NCBI GenBank assembly: GCA_900556875.1 | Contig: USQQ01000018.1 | Coordinates: forward strand, 1 to 34,687 | From: an uncultured Collinsella sp. | GTDB lineage: Bacteria > Actinomycetota > Coriobacteriia > Coriobacteriales > Coriobacteriaceae | DNA length: 34,687 nt | Direction: 5' to 3' | Shown: in pieces, positions 29,678-34,687 of the stretch | Position numbering within the stretch: position 1 is the stretch's first letter | How the letters are laid out: every line of letters starts with the position of its first letter | Program-made: the position numbers and the translations under genes | Notes under the pieces: model-generated | What the model was told of the DNA's origin: nothing | What the model saw: the letters and a program-made list of their open reading frames with translations, nothing else | Database searches by the model: none

Positions 29678-32600
29678 ATGTTCGAGAAGCGGCTCTTCTC
29701 CCTGGTTCCGCAGGCAACGCCCTACATTATGGCAAGCGTCCTGTTTAAGTGGATCGCGCTCATGGCAAACATCACGGTGATGTGGGTGCTTGCGCGCATC
29801 TTGGGCGGCATCGTCACGGACGGCCTTTCCGCCGCGCTCGCCGTCGATGCCCTCGCACAGGCGGCCTCGCCGCTCGCCGCCGCCATCATCGCGCGCGCCG
29901 CCTCCATCTACCTGGCCCAACGCGCCGGCGACAGGGCCGCGTTCGAGGCCGTCCGCCGCGTGCGCTCGCTCGTCTACGACAAGCTCACCGCACTCGGCCC
30001 CTCCTACACCGAGACCGTCCCCACCGCCGAGGCCGTCCAGACCAGCGTCGAGGGCGCCACGCAACTCCAGGTGTACTTTGGCGGCTACCTGCCGCAGCTC
30101 TTCTTTGCCGGCTTGGCACCCATCACGCTGTTTGTACTGCTCGTGGGCCAGGCGGGTCTTCCTGCCGCGCTGCTGCTCGCCTGCGTTCCGGTCATCCCCG
30201 TCTCCATCATGATGGTCATGCGCAACGCCAAAAAGATCGGTGCCGAGTACTGGGGCAGCTATGTCGATCTGGGCGGCATGTTCCTGGAGGCCGTGCAGGG
30301 TCTCACCACCCTTAAGGTCTACCAGGCCGATCGCAGCTGGCACGAGCGCATCAACGCCGAGTCCGAGCGTTTCCGCACAGCGACCATGCGCCTGCTGGTG
30401 ATGCAGCTGCGCTCCATTTGCGTTATGGACCTGGTCGTCTATATGGGCGCCGCGCTCGGCATTATCGTAGCCGCGCTGCAGCTCGCCACGGGCAAGATTG
30501 GCTTTGAGGCGGCCTTCCTCATCGTCTTTCTGTCGCAGGAGTTCTTTTTGCCCATGCGCCGCCTGGGATCGCTGTTCCACACGGCCATGAACGGCATGGC
30601 CGCCTCGCGCCGCATGTTTGGCATTTTGGATACGCCCGAGCCCGAGCGCGGCGATGTTGAGCTTGACGGTCGCGGCGATATCGAGCTCGCGGGCGTGAGC
30701 TATGCATACGGCAACCGCACGGTGCTGGACAGCGCCAGCGCGACCATTGCGCACGGCTCGCTCGTGGCACTCGTGGGCGAAAGCGGCGGCGGCAAGTCCA
30801 CGCTCGCGGGGATTATCGCGGGCCGCAAGGGTGCCTACCGTGGCAGCGTTCGCATTGGCGGCGTCGAGCTGCGCGATGCCACGGCCGCCTCACTCATGCG
30901 CGCCGTCACGCTGGTGCCCACCAACGGCTACCTGTTTGCCGGCACCCTGCGCGACAACCTGCTGCTCGCCCAGCCCAACGCCACCGACGCCGAGCTTTTG
31001 CGCGCGCTCGGCCGCACGCGCGTGGCGGCCTTTGTGCAGGCCAACGGCGGGCTCGACATGGTGATTAACGAGGGCGGCACCAACCTTTCGGGTGGCCAGC
31101 GCCAGCGCGTGTGCATGGCACGCGCCCTGCTGCACGACTCGCCGATCTATGTGTTTGACGAGGCGACGAGCAACGTCGATGCCACAAGCGAAGCCGCAAT
31201 CGGCGAGGTCATTGCATCGCTCGCCGGCGAGCACACCGTAATCGTGGTGGCGCATCGCCTGTCGACAATCGTGGACGCCGATCAGATTCTGGTGCTGGAG
31301 CGCGGTCGCATTGCCGAGCGCGGGACTCACGGCGAGCTCTTGGCAACCGCGGGCGCCTATGCGCGCATGTGGAACAGCCAGGAGCAGCTCTCGGCATATG
31401 CGTATGCGGAGGGTGATGCCGAGGATGCCGGCGCGGTTGAGGCTGTTGACGGCAGCACCGCCCGTACCGATGGCCTCAACGGTGCCGGCTCGTCTTCCGC
31501 TGCCGCGGTGCCTGACTCCGGCCGCGCCCGTCGCTCGGCGCCGTCCATCATGTGGCGCATGATGGGGCTCGTCCGACCGCTTGCCGGCTGGCTTGTGCTA
31601 GCCGTCGCGCTGGGCAGCATTGGCATGCTCACCGCCGCGTTCGTGCCGGCCTTTGGCGCCCTTGGCCTTATGGCCGCGCTGGGCCGCAACGCCTTGGGGC
31701 TTGGTCTTATCGTCACATGCGCGGCCTGTGCCGCCTGCGGCATCGCGCGCGGGCCGCTCCACTACGGCGAGCAGCTCTGCAACCATTACATCGCATTCCG
31801 TCTGCTCGCACACATTCGCGACCTGGTGTTTGGCGCCCTGCGCCAGCTCGCCCCCGCCAAGCTCGAGGGCCGCGGCAAGGGCGAGCTCGTGAGCCTGGTC
31901 ACCTCGGATATCGAGCTGCTCGAGGTCTTCTACGCGCACACCATCTCGCCCATTGCCATAGCTCTGGTCTGCACCGTTGTGTTTGAGGGCTTTTTGCTGG
32001 CTGTGAGCCCCGAGCTCGCGGGCATCGCGCTCGTGGCCTACGCGGTCCTGGGCGTGCTGCTGCCCCTGACCTCGGCCAAGGCATGCGGCACCACCGGCCG
32101 CCAGAGCCGCGAGGGCGCCGGTAAGCTGGGCGCCTTTGTACTCGACAGTCTGCGCGGCGCGGGCGAGACCATCCAGTTTGCCGGTGGCACCGATCGCAGC
32201 CGTGCCCTGGGCAAGCTGACCGAGCAAGTCGGCGCCGTGGACGCGCGCCTCAAGCGCCGCCAGGCGGTCAGCGAGGCCGTAGCCGATGCGCTTATTCTTG
32301 TGGCTAATCTGGTGATGCTCGGGCGTGCGCTGCAGCTGGTGGCTGCGGGAACGATTGACTTTGCCGCAGCGTTTGTCGCCGTCTTTACCTTTGTGTCGTC
32401 GTTTGGCTCGGTGATGGCCGTGAGCCGCCTGGGCGCCTCACTGCAGGAGACGCTCGCCTCGGGCGCACGCGTGCTCGATTTGCTCGACGAGCAGCCCCAG
32501 TGCGCCGAGGTCGCCGATGGACAGAACGTTGAGTTTGCCGGCGCCGCAGCCGAGCATGTGAGCTTTAGCTATGTGGGCGGCGTGGACGCGGGCGGTGCGG

Positions 32601-33244
32601 GCGCCACAGAGCAGGTCGCGAACGACACCGCTGCGAGTCTCATCCTCGACGACGTGACCTGCACCTTTGCGCCCGGTACCATGACCTGCATCATGGGGCG
32701 CTCGGGTTCGGGCAAGTCGACGCTGCTTAAGCTGCTCATGCGCTTTTGGGACCCCGCAGCCGGCACCATCACGGTGAGCGGCGTCGATGCCCGCCACATC
32801 AACACGGCGAGCCTGCGCAGCCACGAGGCCTATATGACCCAGGACACGCATCTGTTCTGCGGCACCGTACGCGAGAACCTGCTGGTCGCGCACGCCAACG
32901 CCACCGATGCCGAGCTGCTCGACGCTTGCCGCTCCGCCTCACTCACCACGCTCATCGACCGTCTGCCGCAGGGACTCGACACGCCCGTTGCCGAGCTGGG
33001 CGACTCGCTTTCGGGCGGCGAGCGCCAGCGCATCGGCCTTGCGCGCATCTTCCTCAACGACGCACCCTTCATCTTGCTCGACGAACCCACCAGCGCGCTC
33101 GATGCTCTCAACGAGGCGTCCGTGATGCAGGCAATCGACGAGCTCAAGCGCCGCGGCAAGACCATTGTGCTCGTGAGCCACCGTGCCAGCACCTGCGCGT
33201 TTGCCGATTTCTCGCTTTCGGTCGAGCACGGGAGGCTGAGCTAA
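29678..33244 (+). CDS. cydDC: fused CydDC-like thiol/heme ABC exporter (TMD-NBD-TMD-NBD)
   Basis: 1188 residues carrying two complete half-transporters. Half 1 has about six helices (1-330) with the CydD-like MFLEAVQGLTTLKVYQAD, then Walker A GESGGGKST (about 365), LSGGQRQR (about 470) and IYVFDEAT. A disordered Ala/Gly/Asp linker (about 570-620) joins half 2, with helices to about 930, Walker A GRSGSGKST (about 1006), LSGGERQR (about 1110) and FILLDEPTSALD. CydDC exports cysteine and glutathione, or heme, for cytochrome bd assembly; in some actinobacteria it is one chain as here. No cydAB is adjacent. TAGGAGG precedes the ATG. The stop overlaps the next start (TAATG). The alternative is another heterodimeric-type exporter; the CydD/C reading is the better match by eye. 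Confidence 0.78.
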   Translation: MFEKRLFSLVPQATPYIMASVLFKWIALMANITVMWVLARILGGIVTDGLSAALAVDALAQAASPLAAAIIARAASIYLAQRAGDRAAFEAVRRVRSLVYDKLTALGPSYTETVPTAEAVQTSVEGATQLQVYFGGYLPQLFFAGLAPITLFVLLVGQAGLPAALLLACVPVIPVSIMMVMRNAKKIGAEYWGSYVDLGGMFLEAVQGLTTLKVYQADRSWHERINAESERFRTATMRLLVMQLRSICVMDLVVYMGAALGIIVAALQLATGKIGFEAAFLIVFLSQEFFLPMRRLGSLFHTAMNGMAASRRMFGILDTPEPERGDVELDGRGDIELAGVSYAYGNRTVLDSASATIAHGSLVALVGESGGGKSTLAGIIAGRKGAYRGSVRIGGVELRDATAASLMRAVTLVPTNGYLFAGTLRDNLLLAQPNATDAELLRALGRTRVAAFVQANGGLDMVINEGGTNLSGGQRQRVCMARALLHDSPIYVFDEATSNVDATSEAAIGEVIASLAGEHTVIVVAHRLSTIVDADQILVLERGRIAERGTHGELLATAGAYARMWNSQEQLSAYAYAEGDAEDAGAVEAVDGSTARTDGLNGAGSSSAAAVPDSGRARRSAPSIMWRMMGLVRPLAGWLVLAVALGSIGMLTAAFVPAFGALGLMAALGRNALGLGLIVTCAACAACGIARGPLHYGEQLCNHYIAFRLLAHIRDLVFGALRQLAPAKLEGRGKGELVSLVTSDIELLEVFYAHTISPIAIALVCTVVFEGFLLAVSPELAGIALVAYAVLGVLLPLTSAKACGTTGRQSREGAGKLGAFVLDSLRGAGETIQFAGGTDRSRALGKLTEQVGAVDARLKRRQAVSEAVADALILVANLVMLGRALQLVAAGTIDFAAAFVAVFTFVSSFGSVMAVSRLGASLQETLASGARVLDLLDEQPQCAEVADGQNVEFAGAAAEHVSFSYVGGVDAGGAGATEQVANDTAASLILDDVTCTFAPGTMTCIMGRSGSGKSTLLKLLMRFWDPAAGTITVSGVDARHINTASLRSHEAYMTQDTHLFCGTVRENLLVAHANATDAELLDACRSASLTTLIDRLPQGLDTPVAELGDSLSGGERQRIGLARIFLNDAPFILLDEPTSALDALNEASVMQAIDELKRRGKTIVLVSHRASTCAFADFSLSVEHGRLS

Positions 33245-33663
33245 TGGCGCGCCCAGTCGACACACCGGAGCTAGCACGCAAACGTGAGCGTGAGGCCCAA
33301 ATGGTGTCGCAGATGATTGCGCTGTGGTGTCGTGGGCATCATGGCGGCGGGCATGTGGTCGAACAGGCTGGCGGCGATGAGTCCGTGCGCGTGAAACTCG
33401 GCCTTCGAACCATTACGCTCTGCCCCGAATGCGCCGAGCTGCAGAAATACGCCATCGCGCGCATTGAGCACTGCCCGCACATGGGCACCAAGACATTTTG
33501 CTCGGCATGTCCTTCGCATTGTTACCGGCCTGCCATGCGCGAGAAGATCCGCGAGGTTATGCGTTGGTCGGGACCGCGTATGATCCGCTATCGCCCCATC
33601 ACCGCCGTGAGACACGCGATGGTAACAGTGCAGGCCAAACGCGCGGCGGCACGAAGCAAGTAG
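33244..33663 (+). CDS. YgbA-type 'nitrous oxide-stimulated promoter' family protein
   Basis: 139 residues, rich in Cys. The family core is CPECAELQKYAIARIEHCPH, then KTFCSACPSHCYRPAMREKI and REVMRWSGPRMIRYRPI. Seven cysteines (29, 60, 63, 77, 86, 89, 93), several as C-x2-C, look like a metal or heme site. In enterobacteria ygbA is controlled by the nitric-oxide repressor NsrR and linked to recovery from nitrosative stress; the biochemical role is unclear. The ATG shares one base with the exporter stop, and GGGAGG lies 8 nt upstream, so translation is coupled to the CydDC-like exporter. Residues 31-50 (GHHGGGHVVEQAGGDE) replace the usual short linker. Confidence 0.88.
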   Translation: MARPVDTPELARKREREAQMVSQMIALWCRGHHGGGHVVEQAGGDESVRVKLGLRTITLCPECAELQKYAIARIEHCPHMGTKTFCSACPSHCYRPAMREKIREVMRWSGPRMIRYRPITAVRHAMVTVQAKRAAARSK

Positions 33664-33783
33664 TCGCCGGCGCCGGCACGCGCCGCCCCGCCTTTCCACT
33701 CGATTTCGGCACCCGGCGTGCGCGGCGTGTTGAGAGCTGCACCATTACAATGGAGCGGATTCACCAAATGCAAAGGAGTCGCC

Positions 33784-34687
33784 ATGCCCGCCTGCCCGCT
33801 GGTCGATTGCCATACTCATACCTCGTTCTCGGACGGGCACGCCTCGTTCGAGGACAACGTCCGTGCCGCTGCTGCCGCCGGCTGCCGCGTCATGGTCTCG
33901 ACCGACCACCTTACCCTGCCCGCCAGTATGGATGCTAACTGCGAGGTGCAGGTCGTCGAGGGCGACTTGCCGGCACATCGTTTGGCCTTTGAGGACGCCC
34001 GCAAACTCGCCGCGCAGATTGCGCCGGAGCTCACCTTTATCTACGGTTTTGAATGCGATTGGTACGAGGGCTGCGAGCCCTTGGTAGAGCACTGGTCCCA
34101 GGGCGCCGTCGTACGTCTGGGCAGCGTGCACTGGATTGGCAACCCGGGCGATATTGCGGCAGGCGCCGCGGGCACGGCAGGGACAGAGGACGTCGCGCGC
34201 CCCGATACACCCGATTCCCTTTGCGGTTGGATCGACGACGATACCAACTTGCATGTTTGGGAAAACTTAGGCGTGCGCGGCGTGTGGGAGTGCTACGTCG
34301 ACGACTGGTGCCGTGCTTGCGAAAGCTCACTCAACTTTGACGCGATGGCCCATCCCGACCTGGTCATGCGCTTTTCGAAGGACGGCTTTGCACCCGACTT
34401 TGACCCCGCGCCGTTTTGGGAGCAGATGGCCGAATGCGCCCACGATACGGGTCGCCGCGTTGAGGTCTCGACCGCCGCACCGCGCAAGGGGCTCGACGAT
34501 TACTACCCCGCGACCGGGCTGTTGCGCCGCTTCGCCCATGCCGAGGTGCCCATCACCTTTGGCTCGGACGCGCACCGCGCCTGCGACATCTGCTGGAACA
34601 TCCGCGAGGCCCAGGCCCACGCCTACGACTGCGGCTACCGGGCCTTCGATATCCCCCACCCCACCGGCGAATGGGAATCCACGCCCC
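33784..34687 (+). CDS. PHP-domain phosphatase (HisJ-like), 3' end outside the window
   Basis: 301 codons are open to the window edge. Metal-binding motifs of the PHP fold appear in order: VDCHTHTSFSDG (H10, H12), VSTDHLTLP (D41, H42), YGFECDWYEG (Glu), LGSVHWIG (His), AMAHPDLVM (His), RRVEVSTAAPRKG and FGSDAHRACDI (Asp, His). This is the histidinol-phosphatase/HisJ pattern, but no his genes adjoin, so the substrate may be another phosphate ester. AAAGGAG lies 6 nt before the ATG. The gene is separated from YgbA by 120 bp; TACAAT at about 33747 may be a -10. Confidence 0.85.
   Translation, partial: MPACPLVDCHTHTSFSDGHASFEDNVRAAAAAGCRVMVSTDHLTLPASMDANCEVQVVEGDLPAHRLAFEDARKLAAQIAPELTFIYGFECDWYEGCEPLVEHWSQGAVVRLGSVHWIGNPGDIAAGAAGTAGTEDVARPDTPDSLCGWIDDDTNLHVWENLGVRGVWECYVDDWCRACESSLNFDAMAHPDLVMRFSKDGFAPDFDPAPFWEQMAECAHDTGRRVEVSTAAPRKGLDDYYPATGLLRRFAHAEVPITFGSDAHRACDICWNIREAQAHAYDCGYRAFDIPHPTGEWESTP

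Noticed and set aside
29603..30754. 383-codon - strand frame opposite the exporter
   Set aside because: Covers the first transmembrane half of the CydDC-like protein in antisense; no motif.

Overview
The window reads as chromosomal DNA of a GC-rich, gut-type actinobacterium. Gene content, codon use and the conserved cluster mazG - eno - ftsB/divIC-like - ppx/gppA suggest class Coriobacteriia, most likely Collinsella or a close relative. That assignment rests on recognising gene types and style, not on a search. Most genes are GC-rich housekeeping genes. About 12.5-17.7 kb is AT-richer and carries defence genes.

Layout. 0-4 kb: uppP (undecaprenyl-diphosphate phosphatase), a universal stress protein, and a two-component pair with a short intramembrane-type (BceS-like) kinase. 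4-7.5 kb: an unknown protein, purH and a GNAT acetyltransferase. 7.5-12.5 kb: a MITE-like element with 31-nt inverted ends, a DUF2207 membrane protein, a structured intergenic region, gluQRS, a metallophosphoesterase and a small membrane protein.

12.5-17.7 kb is the defence island: an AIPR-like protein, an EcoRII-type restriction enzyme, its Dcm-type cytosine-5 methyltransferase with an N-terminal XRE domain, and an AbiEi-like regulator without its AbiEii toxin. GTTGCAAC-type palindromes lie at the promoters of both the methyltransferase and the AbiEi-like gene, which suggests one shared control circuit. The AIPR-like gene has its own upstream terminator and a possible RNA stem that would cover its ribosome-binding site.

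17.9-25.7 kb: a UBA/DUF4342 protein followed closely by a second two-component system, a lone galactitol-type PTS EIIB with a VOC-fold protein, a TM-anchored helical protein, tRNA-Leu(UAA), an AAA/DUF4143 ATPase preceded by 33-bp tandem repeats, a Ppx/GppA phosphatase and a DivIC/FtsB-like septum protein. 25.8-29.3 kb: eno, and a larC2 - yfcE - mazG run in which only the C-terminal part of the nickel-insertion protein LarC is present. 29.7-34.7 kb: a fused CydDC-like exporter of 1188 residues translationally coupled to a YgbA-type (nitrous-oxide-stimulated promoter) Cys-rich protein, then a PHP-family phosphatase cut by the window end.

No rRNA, CRISPR array, transposase or prophage was seen. 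Many long open frames run antisense to real genes (purH, eno, both response regulators, cydDC); these are by-products of GC-rich codon use and are left out. The items most worth following are the GTTGCAAC-linked restriction/AbiEi island, the gluQRS upstream RNA with mutually exclusive stems, the MITE-like element, the lone LarC2 and the CydDC-YgbA pair.
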